Shown here in pieces: positions 33,023 to 41,878 of a stretch of DNA of 64,000 nt. The translations under genes were made by a program, and so were the position numbers. The stretch is from CAYREX01 sp964423505. Lineage in GTDB: Bacteria > Fermentibacterota > Fermentibacteria > Fermentibacterales > JCC-6. Under the pieces are notes generated by a model. The model was given only the letters and a program-made list of their open reading frames with translations. It did not search any database and was not told the origin of the DNA. The DNA lies in assembly GCA_964423505.1 (NCBI GenBank), contig CAYREX010000007.1, positions 1 to 64,000 of the forward strand, written 5' to 3'. The stretch's first letter is position 1; every line of letters begins with the position of its first letter.

Positions 33023-33744
33023 GGATACCTCACCTTCAGGAGGGTGAGCCCCTTCGCCGGCAGCGAGGGCCCAGCCCCTCTCCTCTCTCCGTCGTCCAGC
33101 AGCTCCCGCAGCCGGCCCGGCCGGGTCCTGCCCCTTCCGACGTCCACGAGGGTCCCGGCCCATATCCTGACCAGGCCCCTCAGGAACCTGTTCGCGGCGA
33201 TGAGCAGCGTCCACCCGTACCGGTCCTCCACCACGTCCACGGAGCGGACGTCCACCTCCCAGCCTGAGCTGCCCCCCCCCTCCTTGGACATCGCCCTCCA
33301 GCAGCTCCGGCCCAGGCAGAGCCGGGCCGCCTCCAGCATGGCCGCCGTGTCCAGGTCCCGCCCCACGGCGTGGGAGTAGCGTGCCGTCATGGGGCGCCCC
33401 ATCCTCTCCAGCCTGTATCCGTACAGCCTGGAGACGGCGTCGAACCTCGCATGGAAGCGGTCGTCCGCCCGCTCGATGGAAGGGACGGCCACGTCGGACG
33501 GGAGCGACCGCGAGAGCCCCCCGGCCAGCCTGCGCAGCTCCTCCCCGCTCACGTCGGCGTGGGCCACCTGGCCGGTGGCGTGTACCCCGGCGTCGGTCCT
33601 GCCCGAGCCCATCACGGAGACCTCCCTGTCGCATATCCGGGACATCGTATCCTCGATGGTCCCCTGTACGGTGCGCACGTCGGGCTGCAGCTGCCAGCCC
33701 CTGAAGTCGGTGCCGTCGTACTGGACCAGCATGCTCGCCCTCAC
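33019..33744 (-). CDS. truA: tRNA pseudouridine(38-40) synthase TruA
   Basis: 241 residues. The catalytic motif GSGRTDAGVHATGQVAH contains the aspartate (about residue 52); YDGTDFRGWQ at the N-terminus and the RFHARFDAVSRLYGYRL strand are conserved. It isomerises uridines 38-40 in the anticodon stem. It lies in the order membrane protein, truA, deoxyhypusine synthase-like. The length is typical. Confidence 0.96.
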   Translation of the reverse strand: MRASMLVQYDGTDFRGWQLQPDVRTVQGTIEDTMSRICDREVSVMGSGRTDAGVHATGQVAHADVSGEELRRLAGGLSRSLPSDVAVPSIERADDRFHARFDAVSRLYGYRLERMGRPMTARYSHAVGRDLDTAAMLEAARLCLGRSCWRAMSKEGGGSSGWEVDVRSVDVVEDRYGWTLLIAANRFLRGLVRIWAGTLVDVGRGRTRPGRLRELLDDGERRGAGPSLPAKGLTLLKVRYP

Positions 33745-33748
33745 CGGC

Positions 33749-34342
33749 TCACCCCGTCAGGCCGGAGACGGAGAGCACCAGGAGGAGCCATGCCAGCGAG
33801 GCGGAGGCGGCCCCCAGGGGGGAGGCTGCGGTGGGCTCCTCCCGGCCGGCCCTCCCGGGAGAGATGTCCATTCCGGAGAGCGCGCTCTCCATCGACCCGA
33901 TGATGCCGCTCCCCTCCCGCCTTGCCCTTGCGAAGCCCCGCCTGACGTCCCTGGAGCAGGGTCCGGCCAGGGAGGTGACCATCGCCAGGCTCTCCAGGAG
34001 CCCGAAGCTCCTCACCCGGCCGGACGCGCGGCCGATGAGGGAAGCGGCCCTGGAGGAGCCTAGCCGGAACGCCATGGTGGCGCCGGAGGCCAGGGCGCAC
34101 ATCCACCTGAGCGACCGCTCCAGCAGCAGCGGGTCGTCGCCGAGGAGCGCGACGGCGGCCACGGCCCCGGGAGCCGCGCAGAGGGCGGCCACGCCGGCGG
34201 GCAGCCGCCATCCTCCGGCGAGAGCGCCGGAGAGCGGGAACAGGATGTATACCGGAAGGAGGACCCGGGCTATCAGGAAGGCGGAGAGCGGGCCGGCCAC
34301 CAGCCCGGCGGCAAGGAGCACGGAGTAGGCCCCCTCAGTCAC
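33749..34342 (-). CDS. uncharacterised membrane protein
   Basis: 197 residues from GTG 34342, with GAGAGG seven bases upstream and overlapping the RluD-like stop. Five or so hydrophobic segments: residues 6-28, 30-50, 52-75, 86-110 and a C-terminal 175-195, with an amphipathic Arg-rich stretch (RRGFARARREGSGIIGSM) between. The layout faintly recalls EcfT/CbiQ transporter T-components, but no motif proves it. Function unknown. Confidence 0.7.
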   Translation of the reverse strand: MTEGAYSVLLAAGLVAGPLSAFLIARVLLPVYILFPLSGALAGGWRLPAGVAALCAAPGAVAAVALLGDDPLLLERSLRWMCALASGATMAFRLGSSRAASLIGRASGRVRSFGLLESLAMVTSLAGPCSRDVRRGFARARREGSGIIGSMESALSGMDISPGRAGREEPTAASPLGAASASLAWLLLVLSVSGLTG

Positions 34343-35312
34343 CGGGGAACCTCTCGAGGAGGCGCCTTGCGATGCTGAACTCCACCGGCGGGGCCTGGTG
34401 GAACTCCATCTCCTCTCCGGTCTCCGGATGCAGGAAGCCGAGCGTCTCCGCGTGGAGCATCTGGTGACCCGCCGCCTCCAGCACCTGCCCGACCAGCTCC
34501 CTCGCGGCGCTGCCGGACGGGATGCCCCGGGGGCTGCAGCCGCCATACTTCGCATCCGCTATCACCGGGCACCCGCAGACATCGGCCATGTGTACCCTTA
34601 TCTGGTGGGTACGGCCGGTCTCCAGCCTGCATTCCACCATGCTGGCCAGCCGGTACGCGGCCAGGAGCCCGTAGTTGGTCACCGCCCTCTTGCCGCTCCC
34701 GGTCACCGCCATACGCTGACGGTTCACCAGGTCCCGGCCGATGGGGGCGTCTATCCGGCCCCGCTCCCGGGGCGGACGGCCCCATACGAGGGCTACGTAC
34801 CTCCTCTTGACCGTCCTGGCGGAGAGCTGCGAGGAGAGCATCCTGTGCGTGCGGTCGTCCTTGGCCACCATGACCAGGCCGGTGGTGTCCCGATCCAGCC
34901 TGTGCACGATACCGGGCCTGAGCTCCCCGGATATCCCGGAGAGCCTCGTGCAGTGGGCCAGCAGCGCGTTCACCAGCGTCCCGCTCCTGCAGGTGGGGGC
35001 CGGATGCATGACCAGGTCGGGCTGCTTGTTCACCACCAGGAGGTGGTCGTCCTCGTACACCACGTCCAGCTCGATCTGCTGCGGGGAGAGGTCTATCGGC
35101 TCCGGGTCCGGCACGCTGAGGACCACGGTCTGACCGGCCCTGACCTTCCGCGCCGGCTTCGTCTCGACCTCGCCGTCCACTGTCACGTGGCCGTTGGAGA
35201 CGAGGGTGCTCAGGTAGCTCCTGCTGTGGTCCACGCGGCCGCACATGGTCAGGAAGGTGTCCAGCCGGAGCCCCTCCGAGGGCTCCCCCACCTCCAGCTC
35301 GTGGAGCTCCAT
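34335..35312 (-). CDS. RluD-family large-subunit pseudouridine synthase
   Basis: 325 residues from ATG 35312. An N-terminal S4-like RNA-binding domain (LDTFLTMCGRVDHSRSYLSTLVSNGHVTVDGEVETKPARKV) is followed by the catalytic domain with GIVHRLDRDTTGLVMVAK, which holds the catalytic aspartate. TGRTHQIRVHMADVCGCPVIAD is the next conserved block. It modifies 23S rRNA uridines. The position specificity (RluD, RluC) cannot be assigned from this alone. Confidence 0.94.
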   Translation of the reverse strand: MELHELEVGEPSEGLRLDTFLTMCGRVDHSRSYLSTLVSNGHVTVDGEVETKPARKVRAGQTVVLSVPDPEPIDLSPQQIELDVVYEDDHLLVVNKQPDLVMHPAPTCRSGTLVNALLAHCTRLSGISGELRPGIVHRLDRDTTGLVMVAKDDRTHRMLSSQLSARTVKRRYVALVWGRPPRERGRIDAPIGRDLVNRQRMAVTGSGKRAVTNYGLLAAYRLASMVECRLETGRTHQIRVHMADVCGCPVIADAKYGGCSPRGIPSGSAARELVGQVLEAAGHQMLHAETLGFLHPETGEEMEFHQAPPVEFSIARRLLERFPGD

Positions 35313-35317
35313 CCCCT

Positions 35318-35785
35318 CTACCTGTCCCGCAGGATGATGTGGAAGCCGTAGGGAGACTCGACTATGCCGGACAGCTCGCCCGGGCCGAGGGAGAGGGAGG
35401 CGTCCACCAGCTCCTCCGCCACAGCGCCCCTGGAGAAGTCCGGTAGGTCGCCGCCCCGGCCGGCGGAGGGGCAGTCGGAGTAGGTCCGGGCCAGCTCGTC
35501 GAAGCCGCTGCCGCCGACCTCGAGCTCCGTCAGCAGGTCCTCGGCCAGCTCCAGTGCCTCCTCCCTGGTCCTTTCGGCCACACCGGCGTCCGCGGTGCTC
35601 CAGGAGACCAGGAGATGCCTGACGCCGACCAGCTCCGTCACCGGGCCGCCGGTCAGCGAATCGGGGGTCGGGCGAAGAGGCCCTGGCGTCGCCGCGTCCT
35701 CCTCCGGCCGGCCCTCGCCGCCGCACCCTGCGAGCAGGGACAGCAGAAGGATGTGGAGCACGCTCATGCACGGCCTCCCGGACAT
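35318..35785 (-). CDS. parvulin-type peptidyl-prolyl isomerase lipoprotein
   Basis: 155 residues from ATG 35785 behind GGAGGGAGGT. Lipobox LAGC near residue 19. One parvulin domain: VRHLLVSWSTADAG, FDELARTYSDCPSAGRGGDLPDFSRGAVAEEL, GIVESPYGFHIILRDR. It probably assists folding of exported or outer-membrane proteins. A two-domain relative lies at 38149-38961. Confidence 0.88.
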   Translation of the reverse strand: MSGRPCMSVLHILLLSLLAGCGGEGRPEEDAATPGPLRPTPDSLTGGPVTELVGVRHLLVSWSTADAGVAERTREEALELAEDLLTELEVGGSGFDELARTYSDCPSAGRGGDLPDFSRGAVAEELVDASLSLGPGELSGIVESPYGFHIILRDR

Positions 35786-35862
35786 GCTGACCTCCCTCCG
35801 GGGCGGCGGCGTCGGCAGCCGCAATGATAAGCAGGCGGGGAAGCGGCGCGCCAGTGCCGTAG

Positions 35863-35890
35863 TTGACATCGGTCCCAGTCGGCATATGCA
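35863..35890 (+). promoter_or_regulatory. candidate promoter of the aminotransferase gene
   Basis: TTGACA (35863-35868), a 16 bp spacer and TATGCA (35885-35890), about 75 bp before the GTG start. The -35 is perfect and the -10 weaker. The 179 bp between the divergent parvulin and aminotransferase starts contains nothing else I recognise. Confidence 0.45.
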
Positions 35891-35964
35891 TTGTATCGGA
35901 TCTGGGAATACGGATCAGGGCGGCGGTTTCACGGCCGTCGGCATTCCCTCGAAAGGAGACCGCA

Positions 35965-37167
35965 GTGAACAGGGAAGACTACTTCTCCTCAAGGGCCCAC
36001 GGGATGAAGAGGTCGGTCATCCGTGAGCTCTTGAAGCTGACCGCCAAGCCGGGAGTCATCTCCTTCGCAGGCGGGCTGCCCGCGCCCAAGACGTTCCCGG
36101 TGCCTGCGGTCAGGGCGGCGATAGACGAGGTCATGGACAGGGAGTGGGAGAAGGCGCTGCAGTACGGTCCCACCGAGGGGGACGTCCGCCTCCGCGAGGA
36201 CCTGGTCGCCTGGATGAGGCAGGACGGCATAGAGGCGGACGTTGACAACGTGATGATAACCACCGCCTCGCAACAGGGACTCGACCTCATCGGCAAGGTG
36301 TTCCTCGACCCCGGCGACACCTGCGTGGTGGGCCTTCCGACCTACCTCGGCGGCATACAGGCCTTCAAGAGCTACCAGGGAGTGCCGGTAGGGGTTGAGC
36401 TGGACGACGAGGGCATGATCCCGGACAGTCTGGAGGAGATCCTCTCCCGGCTCGAGTCGGAGGAGAGGAGGCCCCGGTTCATCTACATAGTCCCGGACTT
36501 CCAGAACCCGGCGGGCGTGACCCTCCCGGAGGCGCGCAGGAAGAGGATAATCGAGATAGCCAGGCGCGGGGAGTACATCATCGTGGAGGACACCCCGTAC
36601 AGGCAGCTCAGGTACAGCGGCTCCCACCAGCGGACCTTCCAGCAGCTCGCCCCGGACATGGTGCTCTCCCTCTACACCTTCTCCAAGATACTGCTTCCCG
36701 GCTTCCGTCTCGGGTGGGCGCTCGGGCCGGACTGGATAATCGACAAGATGGTCATGGCCAAGCAGGCGGTCGACCTCTGCACGCCGCCGTTCAACCAGGC
36801 GATCACCCACGCGATGCTCGTCGAGGGAGCGCTGCAGAAGGGGCTGAAGCAGACCATCGCCCTCTACAGCGGGCGCAGGAATCTCATGCTGGAATGCCTC
36901 GACGCCGAGGTGGATACGATACCGGGGGCTCACTACACCAGGCCCGAGGGAGGCCTCTTCCTCTGGCTTACCCTGCCGGAGGGCATGGACTCGGACGAGC
37001 TCTTCGTGAAGGCGGTGAAGGAGAACGTCGCGTACGTGCCGGGCAGCGCCTTCTTCCCGGACGGGGAGGACACCCGGAGCATGAGGCTGAACTTCAGCTA
37101 CGCCGAGGAGGAGCAGATACGGGAAGGCGTCAAGCGTCTGGCGGGCGTAATCCGCGAGCACATCTGA
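35965..37167 (+). CDS. PLP-dependent aminotransferase (class I/II, 2-aminoadipate/LysN-like)
   Basis: 400 residues from GTG 35965, with GAAAGGAG before it. Conserved blocks: ISFAGGLPAPKTFP, LQYGPTEGDVRLREDL, TTASQQGLDL, PDFQNPAGVTL, EDTPYRQLRY and LYTFSKILLPGFRLGW with the PLP-binding lysine at about residue 242. It resembles the catalytic part of MocR-type and LysN/2-aminoadipate aminotransferases without the GntR domain. The amino-acid substrate is not determined. Confidence 0.93.
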   Translation: MNREDYFSSRAHGMKRSVIRELLKLTAKPGVISFAGGLPAPKTFPVPAVRAAIDEVMDREWEKALQYGPTEGDVRLREDLVAWMRQDGIEADVDNVMITTASQQGLDLIGKVFLDPGDTCVVGLPTYLGGIQAFKSYQGVPVGVELDDEGMIPDSLEEILSRLESEERRPRFIYIVPDFQNPAGVTLPEARRKRIIEIARRGEYIIVEDTPYRQLRYSGSHQRTFQQLAPDMVLSLYTFSKILLPGFRLGWALGPDWIIDKMVMAKQAVDLCTPPFNQAITHAMLVEGALQKGLKQTIALYSGRRNLMLECLDAEVDTIPGAHYTRPEGGLFLWLTLPEGMDSDELFVKAVKENVAYVPGSAFFPDGEDTRSMRLNFSYAEEEQIREGVKRLAGVIREHI

Positions 37168-37832
37168 CCGGACCGGGGCGGAATGCGGCGTCGCGACCCC
37201 CTGCGGCGCGACGCCCGAAGCAGGCCCCGGTACCTGGCGGGGTCGTCCTGCCCCTGCTGCTGGTGCTGACCCTTCCGCTGGCGGCCGACATCACCTGGAG
37301 CTGGGACTTCGGAGAGCTCCCCGCCGGCTGGTCGACGGTCGGCGACTGGGAGTTCGGCCGCCCCGGCGCCTTCACGGACCCCTCGGTGACCTCCTACGGC
37401 GACCCGGAGACGGAGACCTGCGTCATGCGGTCGGATACGCTGGTCATGCCCGACTCGGTCTCGTCGGTGCTGGTCACGGTATGCGACGAGTGGGACTGGT
37501 CCGGTTGGTTCTCCGGCGGCGGCAACTCCAGCGCCCAGATATCGCTCATGGCCTACGTGCCCGGCGGCGGCAGCTGGGTCATCGAGTACGACCGGCAGGA
37601 GTGGGGATACCCGCGGGCGGGGGCCGACAGCGCCTCGGTCTCCATACCGGTCGTCGGCGGCGACGGACTGGTGCTGGTGTTCAGGGCGGTGGTCAGCGCC
37701 GTCTACGCACACGCGGAGCTCGAGTGGAGCATAACCGGGCTGACGGTCACCGGCAGGGTCGGGCAGAGCCTGGAGAGCGCCACCTGGGCGGAGGTCAAGA
37801 GGGGGTTCGAAGTCCCCTCGCCCGCTCCCTGA
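37164..37832 (+). CDS. secreted beta-rich protein, possible CTG start
   Basis: About 222 residues. No ATG, GTG or TTG precedes the signal peptide in frame; CTG 37164 overlaps the aminotransferase stop (CTGA) and gives an Arg/Lys-rich n-region (AARRPK) and hydrophobic core LPLLLVLTLPLAA. The mature part is rich in W, G and beta strands (WSWDFGELPAGWSTVGDWEFGRPG, DEWDWSGWFSGGG). I do not recognise the family; it reads like a carbohydrate- or MAM-like beta-sandwich. The 3' end overlaps the converging gene by 38 bp. A frameshift is the alternative explanation for the missing start. Confidence 0.6.
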   Translation: MTGPGRNAASRPPAARRPKQAPVPGGVVLPLLLVLTLPLAADITWSWDFGELPAGWSTVGDWEFGRPGAFTDPSVTSYGDPETETCVMRSDTLVMPDSVSSVLVTVCDEWDWSGWFSGGGNSSAQISLMAYVPGGGSWVIEYDRQEWGYPRAGADSASVSIPVVGGDGLVLVFRAVVSAVYAHAELEWSITGLTVTGRVGQSLESATWAEVKRGFEVPSPAP

Positions 37833-38145
37833 GCTCCCTGACTATCCGGGCGAACCTCGCCCGCTCCCTCACCCGCAGCGAGAGGAGCAGGTAGCCCCCT
37901 ATGAGCAGGAGCCCGATGGCGAAGCCCGGTACGAGCACGCCCAGTATGGCCCTGTCGGTGAAGTCCAGGATGGTGTAGACCGCCGCGGCCACGGTCACGA
38001 GCCCGCCGACCACGAGCATCAGGTTGCAGAGGGACATGTCCCGGCAGCGCCTCTGAGAGTCCCAGTCCAGCAGGTCCTCCACGTACTCCCGGTCCTTCTC
38101 CGCCCCGCCCTCGGACGGGTCGCGGAGGAGCGTCGGCAGGGCCAA
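37795..38145 (-). CDS. small two-helix membrane protein
   Basis: 116 residues. An acidic N-terminus (DPSEGGAEKDREYVEDLLDWDSQRRC) precedes two transmembrane segments (about 42-62 and 68-88) and a basic tail (RVRERARFARIVRELRERARGL). Family unknown. It follows the parvulin gene by three bases and is probably co-transcribed with it. Confidence 0.65.
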   Translation of the reverse strand: MALPTLLRDPSEGGAEKDREYVEDLLDWDSQRRCRDMSLCNLMLVVGGLVTVAAAVYTILDFTDRAILGVLVPGFAIGLLLIGGYLLLSLRVRERARFARIVRELRERARGLRTPS

Positions 38146-38148
38146 GGC

Positions 38149-38961
38149 CTACTCCGTCCTCATTATCAGGTGGTAGCCGAAGGGGGTCTCGACCACCTCC
38201 GACACCTCCCCGGGCGAGAGGGCGAAGGCGGCCTCCTCGAAGGCGGGGGTCATCACGCCCCGGGCGAACTCGCCGAGGTCTCCGCCGGCGGTCCCGCTGG
38301 GGCAGTCGGAGTAGCGCGACGCTGCCACCTCGAAAGGCATCCCCGCATCCAGGCTGTCCATCACCGCCTCGGCGAGCCCCAGCGCCTCCTCCCTGCTCCT
38401 GGTCACGGTGGTGTCCGGCACGGAGCCGCTCCAGGCGAGGAGCACGTGGCTGGCGGAGACGGTCGGGTGGCGGAGCACGACGTGATAGCCGTAGGGGGTC
38501 TCGAAGACCCCGGACATCCCGCCGGGCTCCAGGGAGAAGGCCTCCTGCTCGAACTGCGGGACCATCTGTCCCGGGCCGAACTCGCCCAGGAAGCCGCCCT
38601 GCTGCCCCGAGGGACAGGAGGAGTACCTCCCGGCGGCCTCGGCGAAGTCCAGCTCTCCCGAGGCTATGCTGTCCGCGACCATCGTGAGCAGCGACTCGGC
38701 CTCGGCCCTGCTCCTCTCCGTATCCGTGCCCTGGGCCCCCTCGAAGGGCACCAGTATGTGGCTGGCGAAGACGGTCTGCGTTACGCCGGCCGAAGGTGGC
38801 GGCGCCTGGACGGCCACGTCCTGCCCGTCGACCACCGGCTCCGCGGCACCTTCGGCGGCCGCCTCCCCCTCCCCGTCTCCGCAGGCGGGAAGGAGGAGCA
38901 GGGCGGTCAGGGCTGCCGCCGTCAGGGCGACCATGTACCCTCCTGCTCTCGGTCTACTCAT
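38149..38961 (-). CDS. tandem-parvulin peptidyl-prolyl isomerase lipoprotein
   Basis: 270 residues from ATG 38961. Lipobox LPAC near residue 25. Two parvulin domains in tandem: FASHILVPF ... GFLGEFGPGQMVPQFEQEAF ... ETPYGYHVVLRHP, then ASHVLLAWSG ... GDLGEFARGVMTPAFEEAAF ... ETPFGYHLIMRTE. Probably an envelope folding factor related to the single-domain protein at 35318. It overlaps the ackA stop by eight bases. Confidence 0.9.
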   Translation of the reverse strand: MSRPRAGGYMVALTAAALTALLLLPACGDGEGEAAAEGAAEPVVDGQDVAVQAPPPSAGVTQTVFASHILVPFEGAQGTDTERSRAEAESLLTMVADSIASGELDFAEAAGRYSSCPSGQQGGFLGEFGPGQMVPQFEQEAFSLEPGGMSGVFETPYGYHVVLRHPTVSASHVLLAWSGSVPDTTVTRSREEALGLAEAVMDSLDAGMPFEVAASRYSDCPSGTAGGDLGEFARGVMTPAFEEAAFALSPGEVSEVVETPFGYHLIMRTE

Positions 38962-40153
38962 CGCTCCTCGCAATCCAGAGGGTCTCACGGGCTATCATGA
39001 GCTCCTCGTTCGTCGGTATCACAAGTACCCGGACTCGGCCGCCCGGTGCGGTTATCTCCCGCTCCTCCCCCTTGAAGTCGTTGAGCAGCGGGTCTATGGA
39101 GACGCCGAGGACCTCGAGCCCCCGGCATATCCTCTCCCTCATCTCCGGGGCGTTCTCGCCGACCCCTGCGGTGAAGACCAGGACGTCCAGCGCCCCCATC
39201 ATGGTGGCGTAGCCGCCTATGTACTTCCTGACGCTCGAGGCGTAGAGGTCCAGGGCCAGCTGGGCCCGCTGGTTGCCCTCCAGCGCCGCCTTCTCGATGT
39301 CGCGCTGGTCGCTGGAGAGCCCGGATATACCCAGTATGCCGCTCCGCTTGTAGATCATGTCCTTGAGCTCGCCGGTGCTCATCCCGTGGTTCTCCAGGAG
39401 GTCGAGGAGCACGGCGGAGTCCACGTCGCCGGACCTGGTTCCCATGACCACGCCGCAGGCGGTGCCGTATCCGAGGCTGGTCTCGATGCTCCTGCCGCCC
39501 TTCACGGCGCACAGGCTGCTGCCGTTGCCCAGGTGGCAGGTCACCATTGAGAGGTCCTCGATGGAGCGGCCGAGCATCTGGGCGGCCCTGTGCGCGACGT
39601 ACTGGTGGCTGGGGCCGTGGAAGCCGAAGCGCCTGATTCCCCTGTCGGCGTAGACCTCCCACGGGAGCGCGTACACGTAGGCCACCTCGGGCATGGTCTG
39701 GTGGAAGGCGGTGTCGAATACCGCAACGTTGGGAACGCCGGGCAGCGCCTGCATGGAGGCCCTGATGCCCTGCAGGTTGTGCGGGTTGTGCAGAGGGGCC
39801 ATGGCGGAGCACTCCTCTATCCCCCGGATGACCTCGTCGTCTATCAGGGCCGCGGAGGTGAACCTGTCGCCGCCGTGGACTACCCTGTGACCTACGGCCT
39901 CTATCTCCTCCAGTGAGCCGATAGCCCCGTGGTCGCCGGATACCAGCACCTCCAGGACGAAGTCCAGGCCGGCCTTGTGGTCGGCCACCGGCTGGTCCAG
40001 CACCAGCTTCCTGCCGGCGGACTCGTACTTGATCCTGCCCTCGGCCAGCCCGATGCGCTCTATCAGCCCCTCGGCCATGAGGGACTCCCGGTGCATGTCC
40101 ATCAGCTTGAACTTGATGGATGAGCTGCCACTGTTGATGACAAGGATCTTCAA
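38954..40153 (-). CDS. ackA: acetate kinase
   Basis: 399 residues, the standard length. NSGSSSIKFKL at the N-terminus, CHLGNGSSLCAVKGGRSIETSLG, GVVMGTRSGDVDS and the VFTAGVGENAPEMR motif are all family signatures. It interconverts acetyl-phosphate and acetate with ATP. No pta gene is visible beside it. Confidence 0.97.
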   Translation of the reverse strand: MKILVINSGSSSIKFKLMDMHRESLMAEGLIERIGLAEGRIKYESAGRKLVLDQPVADHKAGLDFVLEVLVSGDHGAIGSLEEIEAVGHRVVHGGDRFTSAALIDDEVIRGIEECSAMAPLHNPHNLQGIRASMQALPGVPNVAVFDTAFHQTMPEVAYVYALPWEVYADRGIRRFGFHGPSHQYVAHRAAQMLGRSIEDLSMVTCHLGNGSSLCAVKGGRSIETSLGYGTACGVVMGTRSGDVDSAVLLDLLENHGMSTGELKDMIYKRSGILGISGLSSDQRDIEKAALEGNQRAQLALDLYASSVRKYIGGYATMMGALDVLVFTAGVGENAPEMRERICRGLEVLGVSIDPLLNDFKGEEREITAPGGRVRVLVIPTNEELMIARETLWIARSDE

Positions 40154-40274
40154 CGCGGACCTCCGTCCTGTCGGAGATGGAGCGGTTCTCTCTGTGGGTC
40201 AGACGACCGGTGTCGGCCTATCCCGAAAGATACTCGAAGGGGAGTTGCCCTCCAAGAACCGGGGGCGTCCGGTC

Positions 40275-40778
40275 TCAGACCCGCCGGGAGCCTCCGCCGG
40301 CCGCGCCAGAGAGAACGGCCACCGCCTCCGCCGTGAGCACCGCCGCCTCCTCCAGGAGCGCCCGCTCCCCGGCGCCGAAGGCGTCGGGCGTGTCGGAGTC
40401 CAGGTCCAGCTCCCCGACCAGCCTGCCTCCGCTGACGACGGGCACCACTATCTCCGACCTCACGGCGGGGCTGCAGGCCAGGTAGTTCGGCTCCTCGGTC
40501 ACGTCGCCGACCACCAGCGTCCTGCCCGCCTCCGCCGCCTGCCCGCAGACACCCCTGCCGAAGCCTATCCGCACGTGCTCCGTGGGGGCTCCCCGGTAGG
40601 GCCCGAGGAGAAGCTCGGACCGGGAAGACGGGTCCACCAGGTAGTAGCCGGCCCAGTCGCAGGCCTCCATCTCGGCGACCAGCAGGTCGCAGACCCGCTG
40701 CAGCAGCTCCCCGGGGGGCAGGCCGGCAGCAGACAGCTCCCTCACCTTCGTCGCCAGCGGCGCGGTCATCCCGTTCAT
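40275..40778 (-). CDS. GAF-domain protein, free methionine-R-sulfoxide reductase-like
   Basis: 167 residues from ATG 40778 behind AGGGAGGAA. GFGRGVCGQAA (Cys near 82) and NYLACSPAVRSEIVVPVV (Cys near 104) match two cysteines of the MsrC/fRMsr family, including the usual catalytic one. The third, in the segment ACVRI of E. coli MsrC, is replaced by His here (TEHVRI). It may still reduce free methionine sulfoxide with a changed resolving step. Confidence 0.8.
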   Translation of the reverse strand: MNGMTAPLATKVRELSAAGLPPGELLQRVCDLLVAEMEACDWAGYYLVDPSSRSELLLGPYRGAPTEHVRIGFGRGVCGQAAEAGRTLVVGDVTEEPNYLACSPAVRSEIVVPVVSGGRLVGELDLDSDTPDAFGAGERALLEEAAVLTAEAVAVLSGAAGGGSRRV

Positions 40779-40784
40779 GCGTAG

Positions 40785-41141
40785 CTATTCCTCCCTTCCG
40801 CCGGAAGCAGGGGCATCACCGAGGAGGGCCACAGCCCTCCGCACGTGGGGGATGGTCACCGAGCCGCCGACCACCATCCCGACGCCCAGGGCCTCCACTA
40901 TCTGCTCCCCGGTGGCGCCCTCCTCGAGGCACCGCCCGACGTGCCATGCTATGCAGTCGTCGCAGCGGAGGACGAGGGAGGCCGCGAGCCCCATGAGCTC
41001 CTTGGTCCCGGCATCCAGGGCCCCGTCCCCGTAGGCCAGCGAGTCCAGCGAGTAGAACCTCCTGACCACCCTGTCGGCCACGGCCATGACGCCCTCGTCC
41101 AGGGCTTCCCTCTCCCGCAGGAACTCCTCCATCGTACGCAT
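40785..41141 (-). CDS. carboxymuconolactone decarboxylase / AhpD-like protein
   Basis: 118 residues. The CxxC motif in LRCDDCIAWHVGRCLEEGAT is the redox site of AhpD-type members. The rest is the helical AhpD/CMD fold. Probably a peroxidase-reductase or thiol-redox protein. It lies six bases from the GAF protein gene, which also has redox cysteines. Confidence 0.88.
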   Translation of the reverse strand: MRTMEEFLREREALDEGVMAVADRVVRRFYSLDSLAYGDGALDAGTKELMGLAASLVLRCDDCIAWHVGRCLEEGATGEQIVEALGVGMVVGGSVTIPHVRRAVALLGDAPASGGREE

Positions 41142-41145
41142 GTCG

Positions 41146-41874
41146 CTACCGCCCTCCGTCCCTCCCCGGCTCCTCCGGGTAGCTCACCCCGGGGAGCCTC
41201 TCGAAGCCGGGCCTCGCAAGGAGGAAGCCCTGGAAGAGGTCCGTCCCGTGGGACCGGAGCCACCTGTACTCGGAGAGGGTCTCCACCCCCTCCGCTATCA
41301 CGTCTATGCCGAGGTCTATGCAGACCTGTCCCACCGCCTTGACTATGGCCTGCCTCGGCCCGTTGGTCTCGATGCCCCTCACGAGGGCCGCGTCCAGCTT
41401 CACCATGTCCGGCTGGAAGTCGGCAAGCAGGTTGAGCCCGGAGTACCCGGCACCGAAGTCGTCCACCGCCACCCTGACTCCCAGGGCCCTGTAGCTGTCG
41501 ACCAGCCGCCTGAAGCTCCCCCTGTCGCGGATGGCCGCCCCCTCGGTAACCTCCACCACCAGCTGCCCCGGCGAGAGCCCGCCCGCCTCGGCGGACTCCA
41601 GCGTCCTCTCGATGTACGTCTCGTCCCCCTGGAGGCTCTCCGGGAGGAAGTTCAGGTTTATCATCGTGGTCAGACCCAGCCCCGAGGCCATCGAGAGGGC
41701 GGTCTGCCTGGCCGACTGGTCCAGCTCCAGCAGGTCGGCCTCGGCCACCCTGCTGAAGACCCATCCCGCCCCCTGGCCATCCGGACCCCTGACCAGAGCC
41801 TCGTAGGAGAGCACGCTCCTGGAGGAGGCATCGGCTATCGGCTGGAACGCGAACGATATGCGCGGAAGAGCCAT
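41146..41874 (-). CDS. EAL-domain c-di-GMP phosphodiesterase
   Basis: 242 residues, essentially a bare EAL domain. Catalytic and metal-binding residues look complete: YEALVRG, INLNFLPESL, VVEVTE, VDDFGAGYSGLNLL, PDMVKLD, DVIAEGVET and LFQGFLLARP. It hydrolyses c-di-GMP. The BLUF gene ends four bases upstream, so the two are probably a split version of the BLUF-EAL photoreceptors such as BlrP1. Confidence 0.93.
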   Translation of the reverse strand: MALPRISFAFQPIADASSRSVLSYEALVRGPDGQGAGWVFSRVAEADLLELDQSARQTALSMASGLGLTTMINLNFLPESLQGDETYIERTLESAEAGGLSPGQLVVEVTEGAAIRDRGSFRRLVDSYRALGVRVAVDDFGAGYSGLNLLADFQPDMVKLDAALVRGIETNGPRQAIVKAVGQVCIDLGIDVIAEGVETLSEYRWLRSHGTDLFQGFLLARPGFERLPGVSYPEEPGRDGGR

Positions 41875-41878
41875 GCCG

